Source: an uncultured Flavobacteriales bacterium (GTDB lineage Bacteria; Bacteroidota; Bacteroidia; Flavobacteriales_D; Crocinitomicaceae). Taken from it: DNA of 64,000 nt. The notes under the pieces were generated by a model. It was not told the DNA's origin, searched no databases, and saw only the letters and a list, made by a program, of their open reading frames with translations. How positions within the stretch are numbered: position 1 is the first letter of the stretch; every line of letters starts with the position of its first letter. Below are positions 37,094-48,137 of the stretch, one piece after another. A program made the translations under genes and the position numbers. The stretch spans positions 1-64,000 of the forward strand of contig CAJWAO010000002.1 of the NCBI GenBank assembly GCA_913020765.1, given 5' to 3'.

Positions 37094-38401
37094 TTAATTA
37101 AATTTTATTGACTTTGCCGGCGATATTCTTGCAATTACATAGCTTGGAACCAAAAGACTTGTCATACATGTAATAAAGGTAATGGCATTGATAAAAAGTA
37201 TGGAAAGAATAGATAGCTCAATGGGCACATGAGAGAGGAAATAAATACTAGAGTCTAAGGTGATCAGCTGAAATTCATACTGCAAATAACATAGTCCAAG
37301 CCCAATGATATTTCCAATCAGCATCGCTTTTAAAATAAGAAAGCCTGTCTGGTAAAGAAAAACTTTTCGGATGCTCCAGTCGGAGGCGCCAAGAGATTTT
37401 AGTACGCCAATGAAATTACTTCTTACTACGATCATTACCAAGAGTACAGATCCTATATTAACTATTCCAATAATAATCATTAATGATATAATAATCAGAA
37501 CATTAGTGTCTAAAAAACCGAGCCATGAAAAGATATCTATTTCAGACTTTAAGACAGACATACATTGTAAAAGAGCACCATGTTCATTTGGTTTTAGTTC
37601 AGCCAAATCTTTGACTTTTTGCTCAACATATTCTAATGATTTCCAATCTTCAATGTGTATTTCGAAACCTGAAACGAAATGGGTATTCCCTTTTTTACGG
37701 TCACCAAAATCACATAGCTCTTGTACTTTTTTTAAAGGAGCAAAAACAATCTGTCGATCAATTTTATCGATTCCCGTTTCGAAAATGCCTACTATTTTGA
37801 AACGTTGCATTAATGATCTTTTTTTAACGAAAAATAGAGCGATATCGTCACCAACTTTAAAATTTAGCTCTGAACAGATTTTTTGTGAGAGATATATTTC
37901 GTTTTGATTTTGATCAAACGAGGGAACATTTCCTTTTACAAGAATACTTTTGAGGTATGATTTAGGATAGTTTTTTGTAATTCCTTTAATCACAACTCCA
38001 TTAACCTCCTGCTTTTCCAAGTCAGTTTTGACTCCCGCCACATAGCGTTCTTCTTTGATTTTTTCAGAACGAAGGAGAGCAGGCTTGTACAAGACGGGCG
38101 TAGTTTGTTGAACTCCTTGTATCCGCTGAATATCAGAAAGGACGGTTTGTTCCTCATGGAGTGGATCGGCCTCGTAAATATTTTCGTTCCCTGCCTTGAG
38201 TAAGAAAATTGGTGCATTGAAGCCAACGATTTTTTGTCTGATTTCACTTTGAAATCCATGGACAATAGCAAGTGTAATGAGGTTTACAATTATCGTTAGC
38301 GCGACACTTATTAAAGAAATACGGAGTATAGGTCTAGAAACTTTTATACCTTTCTCTTTACTTTTAAGAATTTTATTCGCTATGAAATATTCAAAAGACA
38401 C
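37094..38401 (-). CDS. ABC transporter permease, LolC/LolE-FtsX family
   Basis: [35 protein letters not shown]-terminal FtsX TMs (IVNIGSVLLVMIVVRSNFIGVLKSLGASDWSIRKVFLYQ). GTG start. Confidence 0.88.
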   Translation of the reverse strand: MSFEYFIANKILKSKEKGIKVSRPILRISLISVALTIIVNLITLAIVHGFQSEIRQKIVGFNAPIFLLKAGNENIYEADPLHEEQTVLSDIQRIQGVQQTTPVLYKPALLRSEKIKEERYVAGVKTDLEKQEVNGVVIKGITKNYPKSYLKSILVKGNVPSFDQNQNEIYLSQKICSELNFKVGDDIALFFVKKRSLMQRFKIVGIFETGIDKIDRQIVFAPLKKVQELCDFGDRKKGNTHFVSGFEIHIEDWKSLEYVEQKVKDLAELKPNEHGALLQCMSVLKSEIDIFSWLGFLDTNVLIIISLMIIIGIVNIGSVLLVMIVVRSNFIGVLKSLGASDWSIRKVFLYQTGFLILKAMLIGNIIGLGLCYLQYEFQLITLDSSIYFLSHVPIELSILSILFINAITFITCMTSLLVPSYVIARISPAKSIKFN

Positions 38402-39638
38402 GATCGGATTATTGCTTTTTCAAAAATACGCAAAGCTATTGGGTCTTGTGCTCTTTTTTGTTTTTTTACTTTTCTCATGTCAGTCGCATCCCGAACGATC
38501 AGAGCGTTCACTTCAAATCGGGGATTCAAAGGTTTTCAAAGACTCTAGTCTTATTCTTGGTGCAGAGCGTTTGGATGAACTAATAGAAATAATAGGGGAT
38601 AGGACCATTGCAATTGTTGGTAACCAGACATCCATACTCAGTAATAGCACACATCTTGTAGATACCCTGTTAAGTCGTGATGTTAAGCTAGTCAAAGTTT
38701 TTTCGCCCGAGCATGGTTTTCGCGGAACAGTTAGTGCAGGTCAAAAAATAGATAATTCTAAAGACAATAAAACGGGATTGCCTATTGTTTCCTTATATGG
38801 CGATCACAAAAAACCTACGAGGCAAGATTTAAAGGGTCTTGACTTAGTAATTTTTGACATCCAAGATGTAGGTGTGCGTTTCTATACCTATATATCGACA
38901 CTTCATTACGTCATGGAGGCATGTGCAGAGGTTGGTTTACCAGTATTGATTTTAGACCGTCCAAATCCGAATGGAGATTACATTGACGGTCCAGTTCTTG
39001 AGATTGCGCACAAAAGCTTCGTGGGCATGCATCCCGTACCAATTGTTCACGGCATGACAATTGGAGAATATGCATTAATGATTAATGGTGAGCGATGGTT
39101 AAAGGATAGTCTACAATGTGATTTACAGATTTTAGAGTGCCAGAATTACCATCATTCCATGCGGTATAGTCTACCTGTTCCTCCTTCTCCAAATCTACGC
39201 TCAGACATTTCGATAAGGCTGTACCCGAGTCTCTGTTTTTTTGAGGGTACCACGATTAGTGTAGGAAGAGGAACAGCACAACCCTTTGAGCTTTATGGCC
39301 ATCCTAGAATGGACAAGGGTAATTTTAGCTTCAAACCTAAATCTATGATGGGTGCAATGTATCCGAAACACCTCAACCTTACATGTGGAGGAGTGAATCT
39401 GAATAAAGAGCCTCTTGACTCAAGATTTACGCTTCGTTATCTTCTAGATGCCTTGAGTATTATTGGAGATCCTGTCTCAACAATAAATAGAAAGAACTTT
39501 TTTGTTCTTTTGTCAGGTACAGAAACGTTATACAATCAAATCGTCAATGGGTTATCTGAGGATGAGATCCGAAAAACTTGGCAAAAAGACTTAGCAGCAT
39601 ACAGAGAGGTTCGTGCTAGGTATTTAAAATATGATTAG
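38382..39638 (+). CDS. DUF1343 (NamZ-like exo-beta-N-acetylmuramidase) putative lipoprotein
   Basis: [74 protein letters not shown]; lipobox LLFSCQS. Start uncertain (ATG 38382 or TTG 38412). Confidence 0.9.
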   Translation: MKYSKDTIGLLLFQKYAKLLGLVLFFVFLLFSCQSHPERSERSLQIGDSKVFKDSSLILGAERLDELIEIIGDRTIAIVGNQTSILSNSTHLVDTLLSRDVKLVKVFSPEHGFRGTVSAGQKIDNSKDNKTGLPIVSLYGDHKKPTRQDLKGLDLVIFDIQDVGVRFYTYISTLHYVMEACAEVGLPVLILDRPNPNGDYIDGPVLEIAHKSFVGMHPVPIVHGMTIGEYALMINGERWLKDSLQCDLQILECQNYHHSMRYSLPVPPSPNLRSDISIRLYPSLCFFEGTTISVGRGTAQPFELYGHPRMDKGNFSFKPKSMMGAMYPKHLNLTCGGVNLNKEPLDSRFTLRYLLDALSIIGDPVSTINRKNFFVLLSGTETLYNQIVNGLSEDEIRKTWQKDLAAYREVRARYLKYD

Positions 39639-40123
39639 CGCAGTGCGTTTTGGCTTTTTTCGACCTTTTCCCTCATCTTTTGCTGATACTGCTCAAGGAC
39701 TTTTGTGACCTCTATATCAACGCTACCAATGATCCGAGCCGCGAGGATTCCCGCATTTTTTGCTCCGTTTAGTGCGACTGTCGCAACTGGAATTCCATTT
39801 GGCATTTGTAAGATACTCAGAATAGAGTCCCATCCATCGATTGAATTCGACGACTTAACGGGAACACCAATTACAGGAAGTGTTGTAAGAGATGCTGTCA
39901 TTCCTGGTAAATGCGCTGCACCACCGGCACCTGCAATAATCACTTTGAGGCCCCTTTCAGCGGCGCTTTTCGCATAACTTACCATTTTTTCGGGAGTGCG
40001 GTGCGCAGAAACAATTTCCACTTCAACTTCAATATCGAACTCTTTCAAAATATCAATTGCAGCTTGCATTACCGGAAGGTCAGATGCACTGCCCATAATT
40101 ATTCCAACACTAGCTTTTTTCAT
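39635..40123 (-). CDS. purE: 5-(carboxyamino)imidazole ribonucleotide mutase
   Basis: [56 protein letters not shown]. Confidence 0.97.
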   Translation of the reverse strand: MKKASVGIIMGSASDLPVMQAAIDILKEFDIEVEVEIVSAHRTPEKMVSYAKSAAERGLKVIIAGAGGAAHLPGMTASLTTLPVIGVPVKSSNSIDGWDSILSILQMPNGIPVATVALNGAKNAGILAARIIGSVDIEVTKVLEQYQQKMREKVEKSQNALR

Positions 40124-40436
40124 TTTTCTGGGATTTCTTAGGTTCGTAGTTTATGGTGTGTTCTATGTCTGTCATCATTTGATCCATCGGAAGCTGAATT
40201 TCCTCCTCTGTTTCTTTGATAAGCGCGTCTACATTCAGGTCTTTTTTAATATTTCCTGTGGAATTTTTAATCTCACTTTTCAGATCATTAGAGGCATTTT
40301 TAATTTGATAAATTGCTTTACCCATCGTTTTTGCGATACCAGGGATACTGTTGGCTCCAAAGAAAATTAGCACAAATACAAGGATCAGTAAAATTTCTGT
40401 TCCAGCGATATCGTTAAGAAAGAGAGCGCAGTTCAT
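40110..40436 (-). CDS. Sec-independent translocase TatA/TatE family subunit
   Basis: [44 protein letters not shown]. Confidence 0.85.
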   Translation of the reverse strand: MNCALFLNDIAGTEILLILVFVLIFFGANSIPGIAKTMGKAIYQIKNASNDLKSEIKNSTGNIKKDLNVDALIKETEEEIQLPMDQMMTDIEHTINYEPKKSQKNEKS

Positions 40437-40443
40437 AATGCTA

Positions 40444-40451
40444 CAAATTTA
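40444..40451 (-). promoter_or_regulatory. -7 promoter motif TAAATTTG upstream of tatA-purE
   Basis: Exact TAnnTTTG on minus strand, 7 nt before ATG at 40436. Confidence 0.5.
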
Positions 40452-40492
40452 CAACTATTTTGTGGTGTATAGAAATCGAAACTTAGAGTGGT

Positions 40493-41389
40493 TTAGCCAC
40501 GAATGTCATAACCACATCGGTAGGTATTGGCATGTGCCTCGACAATCGTATTGATTTCTTTGCTATATCCTCCACCCATTGTGGTGACAATCGGAACCTC
40601 AAGCTGTCTGCTAAAGTCAAAGACTATTGCATCTCTTTCCTTGCAACCTTTTAACGAAAGACATAGCCTTCCTAGTTTATCACTTTCTAGTACATCGACT
40701 CCAGCTTGATAAAAAATAAATGAAGGTTCGAAGTGTTTCATAATGCGTTCCAAACCCATTTTCAGTTCATTCAAATAAACCATATCTTTTGTCCCGTCGT
40801 CTAGTTCGATGTCGATATCTGAGCATTGCTTGTGAAGGGGGTAATTGTTTTTTCCATGCATACTAAAGGTATAAATACGATCGCTCTTCGCGCACAAGGC
40901 AGCGGAACCATTACCTTGGTGGACATCAAGATCGATAATAAGTACATTTGAAATTAATTTCTTGTCCAAAAGCCATTGCGCGGCAATCACTTGATCATTG
41001 AGTAAACAAAATCCTTCACCCCGGTCTGAAAAGGCATGATGTGTCCCACCCGCAATATTGAAGCAGATATTTTTCGTCATAGCAAGCTCTGCTGCTTTTC
41101 TTGTCCCTTCCATTATGGTCCATTCACGTTGAATTAAGGTTTTGTTGTGCACGAAACCTGAAACGCGTTGTTCTTTTTTGGTCATTTCGAGGTTGCGCAA
41201 ACGTTGAAGGTAGTTTCCGCAATGAACGGCCTCCACATGCCTGTTGTCAATTGAACTGGGTGCAAAAAATTGACTTTGTTCAATTGTCCCCTCATGAATG
41301 AGCTGTCTTGGAAGGAGATCATACTTTTCCATAGGAAAACGATGGTTTTCGGGTAGCTCATGAACGTATATGGGGTGAAAGGCAATCAT
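40493..41389 (-). CDS. Histone deacetylase-like family protein
   Basis: NIAGGTHHAFSDRGEGFCLLND, LIIDLDVHQGNGSA, FYQAGVDVLESDKLGRL, TTMGGGYS. Confidence 0.93.
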   Translation of the reverse strand: MIAFHPIYVHELPENHRFPMEKYDLLPRQLIHEGTIEQSQFFAPSSIDNRHVEAVHCGNYLQRLRNLEMTKKEQRVSGFVHNKTLIQREWTIMEGTRKAAELAMTKNICFNIAGGTHHAFSDRGEGFCLLNDQVIAAQWLLDKKLISNVLIIDLDVHQGNGSAALCAKSDRIYTFSMHGKNNYPLHKQCSDIDIELDDGTKDMVYLNELKMGLERIMKHFEPSFIFYQAGVDVLESDKLGRLCLSLKGCKERDAIVFDFSRQLEVPIVTTMGGGYSKEINTIVEAHANTYRCGYDIRG

Positions 41390-41426
41390 AGAAAAGGAAA
41401 CATACGAAAATAGTACAATGTTGTAT

Positions 41427-41924
41427 TTAAGATTGAATTATTTTACCTACAATTCTTGCAACGGCTGGACATACCTCGGTATTGTTTATGGTCAAATCAA
41501 TAATTTGTAAAACATTTTTACGATCCGTATGGGGATACTCTCGGCATGCTAAGGGGCGAAAGTCATATACACTGCAGGTATTGTCCATATTCAAAAATGA
41601 ACATGGGGCAGTTTTTAAAACATAATCGTTGTCTTCATCAAGTTTTAAATACTGTTCAGTAAATGATCCAACTTTCATGTTTAGATGCTTCGCCAAACGT
41701 TTGATATCGACATTCCTAAATATTGGACTTGTTGTTTTGCAGCAGTTTGCACACTTTAAACAATCCATCGTTTCAAATTCATCGTCATGAAGTAAATTGA
41801 AGCGCTCGTTGATCTGTTTAGGATGTTTTTTTTTGAGGTGCAAAAGTTTTTTTCGGTATTCTTTGCGCTTCGTTTTTGCCTGACTCAAACTACTGCGATC
41901 TTGATGGCTTAAGAGACTGTTCAT
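41427..41924 (-). CDS. YkgJ family cysteine cluster protein
   Basis: FETMDCLKCANCCKTTSPIF, CSFLNMDNTCSVYDFRPLACREYPH. Confidence 0.9.
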   Translation of the reverse strand: MNSLLSHQDRSSLSQAKTKRKEYRKKLLHLKKKHPKQINERFNLLHDDEFETMDCLKCANCCKTTSPIFRNVDIKRLAKHLNMKVGSFTEQYLKLDEDNDYVLKTAPCSFLNMDNTCSVYDFRPLACREYPHTDRKNVLQIIDLTINNTEVCPAVARIVGKIIQS

Positions 41925-42021
41925 AACTTTAAAATTCGCAACTAAGTTATGAATTTATAGATTGGGAAATTATATTTATGTTTCACAACTATTGAATACA
42001 TTTACACTCCAATATCTTAAA

Positions 42022-42249
42022 ATGCTAGTCTATCCGATTTATCGAAAATTATCTAATGACAAATCATTTTACAGAATTCTATCTGAAAACGAATTTGAGG
42101 AAATTCAGTGCATAGGTTCAACTCGAATCAAAACCCATTGTAAGGCAGAAAAATACCCCGAAATACTCAGAATAAAAGAAATGGTCTCTTGTAATGTGCC
42201 CTTTGAACAGATTTCGGAGGAAGAGTATTATGCTCAGGAGCTTGCGTAA
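42022..42249 (+). CDS. Hypothetical protein
   Basis: Internal ATG MLVYPIYRKLSNDKSFYRILSENEFEEIQCIG more plausible than track start 41962. Confidence 0.5.
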   Translation: MLVYPIYRKLSNDKSFYRILSENEFEEIQCIGSTRIKTHCKAEKYPEILRIKEMVSCNVPFEQISEEEYYAQELA

Positions 42250-42291
42250 CCATACTATTTTAAAAGGTTATACTTAGTAAATATCTTCTTT

Positions 42292-42831
42292 ATGAAACCT
42301 ATTTCTTTATGTATCATTTTGAGCATGGTTGTTCTATCGTTTAAGATGCCCAATGAAGGATCTATCAAGGTTAAATTTGATACTAATCCATCTGGCCAAG
42401 AACATGTAAGGGTTTTGAATCGTGCTTACGAAAAAGAGCTTATTGATTTAATCAATCAATACCGTCATAAACATGGTCTAAATCATCTCAAGGTGCACTC
42501 TGATTTAATGCGTGCCAGCCGCTATCATGCTGCGGATATGGCCCATGAGGATTACCATGAGCATGCGACCTTCAATAGGACCCATAATGGTTTAAAACGG
42601 GAAATGAATACCTTTCGAAGAATCTCTAATTTCTACAAAGGGTTTCCTAATGCCGAAAATATTGCGGCAGGCTATGGCAGTCCGGCAGATGTTTTTAAGG
42701 CATGGATGCAAAGCCCAGGTCATAACAGAAACTTATTGAATGAAAATGCGATCCGCATGGGGGTTGGTTATTATCGAAATTTCAATAGTAAGTTTAAAAG
42801 TTATTGGGTTTTTGAGACGGCGGCTAACTAA
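42292..42831 (+). CDS. CAP (SCP/PR-1) domain secreted protein
   Basis: LIDLINQYRHKHGLNHLKVHSDLMRASRYHAADMAHEDYHEH, AENIAAGYGSPADVFKAWMQSPGHNRNLLNE. Confidence 0.93.
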   Translation: MKPISLCIILSMVVLSFKMPNEGSIKVKFDTNPSGQEHVRVLNRAYEKELIDLINQYRHKHGLNHLKVHSDLMRASRYHAADMAHEDYHEHATFNRTHNGLKREMNTFRRISNFYKGFPNAENIAAGYGSPADVFKAWMQSPGHNRNLLNENAIRMGVGYYRNFNSKFKSYWVFETAAN

Positions 42832-42889
42832 TGGAACGGCCCACTTTTTATTCTATTCTAAACCGTCTACACATTTGACATGAATTTTG

Positions 42890-42897
42890 TACCTTTG
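42890..42897 (+). promoter_or_regulatory. -7 promoter motif TACCTTTG upstream of icmF
   Basis: Exact TAnnTTTG, 24 nt before ATG. Confidence 0.5.
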
Positions 42898-42921
42898 ATG
42901 GCGTTTTAAATCGTAAATCGA

Positions 42922-45900
42922 ATGGAACAAATCCCCCCTTACAAGCCCAAAAATAAAATAAGAATTGTTACAGCCGCTTCTCTATTTGATGGACACGATG
43001 CCGCGATCAATATTATGCGTCGAATCATTCAATCTACAGGTTGTGAGGTAATTCATTTAGGTCATGATCGTTCGGTTGAGGAGGTTGTAGATTGTGCAAT
43101 ACAAGAGGATGCACAAGCAATTGCCATGACCTCATATCAGGGTGGTCACAATGAGTATTTTAAATATATGTATGATCTTCTTTGTGAAAAAGGAGCTCCG
43201 CATATTAAAATTTTTGGTGGAGGTGGTGGAACCATATTGCCTGAAGAGATCACAGTTTTACAGGATTACGGCGTAGAAAGAATTTATCATCCGGATGACG
43301 GCAGAACCATGGGCTTACAGGGTATGATCAATGATTTAATTGAAAGATGTGATTACGGCCTGGGTGAAAACCTAGTTCATGATATAAAAAAGATAAAAGC
43401 CAAAAATGTTCCTGCAATTGCACGGACGATATCAGCAGCTGAAAATTTTCCTAAAATACATGAAGAAGCGTTAAATGAGATTAGAAACGTGGCTTCAAAA
43501 AGTTCTATTCCTGTGCTCGGAATTACCGGGACCGGTGGGGCAGGTAAATCCTCATTGGTGGATGAATTGGTACGTCGGTTTCTTGTTGATTTTAAAGACA
43601 AACAAATTGCGGTTGTTTCGGTGGATCCCTCAAAGCGAAAAACTGGAGGGGCCTTACTCGGTGACCGAATCAGAATGAATTCGATTAAAAATAGCCGAGT
43701 TTACATGCGTTCTTTGGCAACGAGACAATCCAATTTGGCTTTGTCGAAGCACGTTGCCGAGGCACTTTCAATCCTAAAAGCTGCAGATTATGATTTGATA
43801 ATTCTTGAGACCTCTGGTATTGGACAATCGGATACAGAGATATTAGACCATTCTGATGTTTCACTTTACGTCATGACACCAGAATATGGAGCAGCAACGC
43901 AACTTGAGAAAATTGACATGCTTGATTTCGCTGACGTAATTGCACTGAATAAATTTGACAAAAGAGGCGCTCTTGATGCACTTCGAGATGTCAGGAAGCA
44001 ATACCAGCGAAATCATAATCTGTGGGATACCAATGTGGATGATATGCCAGTCCACGGAACGATTGCCTCTCAATTTAATGATCCAGGGATGAATTCATTG
44101 TACAAGGTAATCATGGATCAGCTTGTGGAAAAAACGAACTCGTCTCTTCATTCGACTTTTGAAATAACGCGCGAAATGTCTGAGAAAATTTTTGTTATTC
44201 CGCCGGATAGAACGAGATATTTATCTGAGATTTCCGAAAACAATAGAGCCTATAATCAATGGGTAGAAGCTCAGGTTAAAGTTGCTGACAAATTATTTGG
44301 TTTGACGCAAACGATTGAAACCTTGGAAGAATCTGATTACGATGATAAAGATCGTCTTATAAAAAATGTTCAAGAGCTTTTGGTGAAGGAAAAGTTAAAT
44401 TTTGATCCAAAAAATTGGGAGATATTACAAAATTGGAATGAAAGGAAGCAGTCTTTTAAGAATCCAACATTTGAATTTAAAGTAAGAGACAAGAAGTTGT
44501 CTATTCAAACCCACACTAAATCTCTTTCTCACTCTGATATTCCGAAGGTAGCCTCCCCAAAATATAAGGGTTGGGGGGATATTCTTAGATGGGTACTTCA
44601 AGAGAATTTTCCGGGGGAATTTCCTTACACTGCCGGCTTATTTCCATTTAAAAGGGAGGGGGAGGATCCGACACGAATGTTCGCAGGAGAGGGTGGCCCC
44701 GAGCGCACGAATAAAAGATTTCATTATGTGAGTTTGGGAATGCCAGCCAAGAGATTATCCACTGCATTCGATTCTGTGACACTCTACGGCAATGATCCAG
44801 ATCTAAGACCAGATATATATGGTAAGATTGGAAATGCCGGGGTTTCTATTTGCTGTTTGGATGACGCGAAAAAATTATATTCAGGTTTTGACTTAAGCCA
44901 TCCAGCAACTTCTGTATCTATGACAATAAACGGCCCAGCGCCGATGCTATTGGCTTTCTTTATGAATGCGGCAATTGATCAAAATTGTGAAAAATATATC
45001 AAGTCTGAAGGTCTCGAGGAAGAAATAGAAGAGAAAATTAAGACCATTTATAAAAAGAAAGGAGTAAAACGTCCAAGTTATAATGGTGAACTTCCTGAGG
45101 GAAATGATGGTCTTGGTCTAATGTTGCTAGGGATTACTGGAGATCAAGTTTTACCCAAAGGGATATACAATGAGATCAAAGCTAAAACACTCACTCAGGT
45201 TAGAGGAACAGTTCAAGCAGATATTTTAAAAGAGGACCAAGCGCAAAATACTTGTATTTTTTCCACTGAATTTGCTTTGAGATTAATGGGGGATGTTCAA
45301 GAATACTTTATCCATGAGGGTATTCGGAATTTTTACTCCGTATCTATTTCCGGTTATCATATTGCGGAAGCCGGAGCTAATCCAATCACACAGCTCGCTT
45401 TTACACTTGCCAACGGTTTTACTTACGTGGAATATTACCTGAGCAGAGGAATGAATATTAATGACTTTGGGCCAAATCTATCCTTTTTCTTTTCCAATGG
45501 AATTGACCCGGAGTATGCCGTCATTGGTAGGGTTGCACGAAAAATATGGTCCAAAGCAATGGCTAAAAAATATGGCGCGAATTCGAGGGCACAAATGTTA
45601 AAATACCACATCCAAACTTCAGGTCGCTCGCTGCACGCACAGGAGATTGATTTTAACGATATCCGAACAACATTACAGGCTTTATATGCCATTTACGACA
45701 ACTGTAATTCACTTCATACAAATGCCTATGACGAGGCCATAACGACACCTACTGAGGAATCTGTTAGACGTGCAATGGCGATACAGCTAATTATTAACAG
45801 AGAGCTTGGTTTGGCTAAAAATGAAAACCCACTTCAGGGAAGCTTTATCATCGAGGATTTAACAGATCTAGTTGAAGAGGCTGTTCTCTCTGAGTTTGAC

Positions 45901-46302
45901 AGAATAACCGAACGTGGCGGGGTCTTGGGCGCCATGGAGACGATGTATCAAAGGTCGAAGATTCAAGAAGAGTCACTCTATTATGAGACGCTTAAGCACA
46001 CTGGGGAATTCCCAATTATAGGTGTAAATACCTTTTTAAGCTCGAAAGGGTCTCCTACAATATTGCCGAAAGAGGTCATTCGTGCAACAGAGGAAGAAAA
46101 GCAATACCAAATAGAGATGTTGAATAATTTACATGAGGCAGAGAAGGCAAGCACGAAAAAAGGAATTAAGCGGATTCAAGAAGCTGCAGTGAACAATCAG
46201 AATCTTTTCGAAGAGCTCATGGAGATATGTAAGCATGCTTCACTTGGGCAAGTAACAAAAGCTCTGTTTGAGGTTGGTGGCCAATATCGAAGAAACATGT
46301 AA
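42922..46302 (+). CDS. icmF: Fused isobutyryl-CoA mutase (B12 domain, MeaI-type GTPase, mutase domain)
   Basis: B12 motif [14 protein letters not shown]...GGGGG; Walker [14 protein letters not shown]; mutase [45 protein letters not shown]. Confidence 0.94.
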   Translation: MEQIPPYKPKNKIRIVTAASLFDGHDAAINIMRRIIQSTGCEVIHLGHDRSVEEVVDCAIQEDAQAIAMTSYQGGHNEYFKYMYDLLCEKGAPHIKIFGGGGGTILPEEITVLQDYGVERIYHPDDGRTMGLQGMINDLIERCDYGLGENLVHDIKKIKAKNVPAIARTISAAENFPKIHEEALNEIRNVASKSSIPVLGITGTGGAGKSSLVDELVRRFLVDFKDKQIAVVSVDPSKRKTGGALLGDRIRMNSIKNSRVYMRSLATRQSNLALSKHVAEALSILKAADYDLIILETSGIGQSDTEILDHSDVSLYVMTPEYGAATQLEKIDMLDFADVIALNKFDKRGALDALRDVRKQYQRNHNLWDTNVDDMPVHGTIASQFNDPGMNSLYKVIMDQLVEKTNSSLHSTFEITREMSEKIFVIPPDRTRYLSEISENNRAYNQWVEAQVKVADKLFGLTQTIETLEESDYDDKDRLIKNVQELLVKEKLNFDPKNWEILQNWNERKQSFKNPTFEFKVRDKKLSIQTHTKSLSHSDIPKVASPKYKGWGDILRWVLQENFPGEFPYTAGLFPFKREGEDPTRMFAGEGGPERTNKRFHYVSLGMPAKRLSTAFDSVTLYGNDPDLRPDIYGKIGNAGVSICCLDDAKKLYSGFDLSHPATSVSMTINGPAPMLLAFFMNAAIDQNCEKYIKSEGLEEEIEEKIKTIYKKKGVKRPSYNGELPEGNDGLGLMLLGITGDQVLPKGIYNEIKAKTLTQVRGTVQADILKEDQAQNTCIFSTEFALRLMGDVQEYFIHEGIRNFYSVSISGYHIAEAGANPITQLAFTLANGFTYVEYYLSRGMNINDFGPNLSFFFSNGIDPEYAVIGRVARKIWSKAMAKKYGANSRAQMLKYHIQTSGRSLHAQEIDFNDIRTTLQALYAIYDNCNSLHTNAYDEAITTPTEESVRRAMAIQLIINRELGLAKNENPLQGSFIIEDLTDLVEEAVLSEFDRITERGGVLGAMETMYQRSKIQEESLYYETLKHTGEFPIIGVNTFLSSKGSPTILPKEVIRATEEEKQYQIEMLNNLHEAEKASTKKGIKRIQEAAVNNQNLFEELMEICKHASLGQVTKALFEVGGQYRRNM

Positions 46303-46310
46303 TATAATCT

Positions 46311-46832
46311 ATGAAGTTTTCTGTTGGTGAGGTTATTTCTATTTTACACGAAACAGGTCGCTATACCATTGAATCTATTGAGCGCGATTTAATTCATGTT
46401 GTTGATGAACATGGGTTTTCGCTCAAGGTCCCAATGAATAAAGCGGTTAAAATCCATTTCTTTAAAACAGGAGATGTTCAAACTAAAGAGATTGATCGTG
46501 CAAAGCCGAAAAAGAATAAAATAGACTCGGAGGACACCCCCGAATTAGACCTTCATTTTGAGTCATTTGACTCAAACAAATACGACGCTTCGGCTCATGA
46601 AAAATTCACCATTCAAATGAATACCTTCAAGCGATTTGTGAATGCACATTTAAAGAAAAAGACAAAACGTATTCTTATCATTCATGGAGTTGGTGAAGGC
46701 CGTTTGAAAAGTGAAATTTTATATTGTCTTCGCGGAAGGAAGGGATACGATATGTATGATGCAAATTACAGTCAAAGGGGAGTGGGAGCATCTTACATTG
46801 ATATCAAGGTTTCTATTGCTGAGCCCCTGTAA
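46311..46832 (+). CDS. Smr domain-containing protein
   Basis: ELDLHFESF...KRILIIHGVGEGRLKSEILYCLRGRKGYDMYDANYSQRGVGASYIDI. Confidence 0.85.
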   Translation: MKFSVGEVISILHETGRYTIESIERDLIHVVDEHGFSLKVPMNKAVKIHFFKTGDVQTKEIDRAKPKKNKIDSEDTPELDLHFESFDSNKYDASAHEKFTIQMNTFKRFVNAHLKKKTKRILIIHGVGEGRLKSEILYCLRGRKGYDMYDANYSQRGVGASYIDIKVSIAEPL

Positions 46833-47021
46833 GACCAATAACCATATTTTTAAACCACGTTTTTGATCTGTTCTCATGATATACAATCTAAAATGTAATA
46901 TCAAATATAGTTGCTTTGAATAATGCGTAGTTCATATATGCATTCGATTGATCTAAGTGTTTTTATTCACATTTTAATCCAAAATTGACTCATTCTTCAA
47001 TCCTACGAAAGAGAAGCTTAT

Positions 47022-47029
47022 TATATTTG
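47022..47029 (+). promoter_or_regulatory. -7 promoter motif TATATTTG directly upstream of acyl-CoA reductase
   Basis: Exact TAnnTTTG ending 4 nt before the GTG start at 47034. Confidence 0.5.
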
Positions 47030-47033
47030 CAAC

Positions 47034-48080
47034 GTGAAAAGAGAACCTTTAATTCTAGCCTTCAGTCAGCTCGGTATTGTTTTAAGAAATGTAGGTGAAA
47101 ATAAGCCTTGGAAAAATTTTGAAATCGGTATTACTGAGCATGAGTATGATCGGTTGATTTCTACGATTTCTAGACTAAAACATCATAATGGATGGTTTAC
47201 AGAGGCTATGGTTAGAAAGGCAATGCTCAACATTGGAAGGTCATTAGATTCCGATCTTTTAGCCTCATGGTGTTCGAAATATACATTTTCGAGTCAACCT
47301 AAAACAGTAGCGGTGATTATGGCGGGTAACATTCCGCTTGTTGGGTTTCATGATTTTCTTTGTGTACTTCTTTCAGGAAATAAAGTGCTGGCTAAAATGA
47401 GCTCGGAAGATGATAAAATTTTACCCATACTAGTTGAATTCTTGGTTTGTTTTTATCCCGAAGTGAGTCAATATATCTCATTTTCTAATCGAAATATGAA
47501 AGGTTTTGACGCTGTAATTGCAACGGGAAGTAATGCTAGTTTTCTTCATTTTGAACAATATTTCTCAAAGTATCCACATATATTCAGAAAAAATAGGACT
47601 TCAATTGCCGTCTTAAATGGTCTTGAATCAGCGTTCGAGCTGAAGTCTCTTGGTAACGATATATTTGATTATTTCGGACGTGGCTGCCGAAGTGTTTCTC
47701 ATCTTTTACTTCCGAAATCCTATGATCTAAATAACATTTTTGAGCACATCGTTCACCAAGGTGAGGTAATCAATAATAAGAAGTATGGGAATAATTACGA
47801 TTACAACAAGGCGGTTCATTTAATGAATCAAGAAAAGCTTTTAGATAATAATTTTGTTCTATTCAAGGAAACGGAAGAGCTTCATTCTCCATTGGGTATG
47901 ATTTATTATCATTTCTACAACGAATTAAATGATGTGCACCTTTATACGGAGCAGCACAAAGATTCTATTCAATGTATAATCGGGTTAAATGGCCTGCCTT
48001 TTGGATCAGCACATTGTCCCGCTTTAGATGATTACGCAGATCAAGTAGATACAATGAAATGGCTGAATAAATTAAGTTAA
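47034..48080 (+). CDS. Acyl-CoA reductase (LuxC family)
   Basis: TVAVIMAGNIPLVGFHDFLCVLLSGNKVLAKMSSEDDKILP, ATGSNASFLHFEQYFSKYPHIFRKNRTSIAVLNG, DYFGRGCRSVSHLLLPK. Confidence 0.88.
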   Translation: MKREPLILAFSQLGIVLRNVGENKPWKNFEIGITEHEYDRLISTISRLKHHNGWFTEAMVRKAMLNIGRSLDSDLLASWCSKYTFSSQPKTVAVIMAGNIPLVGFHDFLCVLLSGNKVLAKMSSEDDKILPILVEFLVCFYPEVSQYISFSNRNMKGFDAVIATGSNASFLHFEQYFSKYPHIFRKNRTSIAVLNGLESAFELKSLGNDIFDYFGRGCRSVSHLLLPKSYDLNNIFEHIVHQGEVINNKKYGNNYDYNKAVHLMNQEKLLDNNFVLFKETEELHSPLGMIYYHFYNELNDVHLYTEQHKDSIQCIIGLNGLPFGSAHCPALDDYADQVDTMKWLNKLS

Positions 48081-48102
48081 CCATCGATCAATGAGAATTA
48101 TC

Positions 48103-48110
48103 TACCTTTG
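48103..48110 (+). promoter_or_regulatory. -7 promoter motif TACCTTTG upstream of map
   Basis: Exact TAnnTTTG; the track start (TTG 48108) is inside it. Confidence 0.5.
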
Positions 48111-48137
48111 CCACCCATGGCTCTATTTAATAAATAC

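Noticed and set aside
37371-37907. Plus-strand 178-aa ORF inside the FtsX/LolC-type permease gene
   Set aside because: Antisense to a clear permease; no recognisable domain.
46833-47033. 201-bp gap before acyl-CoA reductase as a hidden gene or riboswitch
   Set aside because: No conserved-looking stem structures or ORF found; only the -7 motif at its end is supported.
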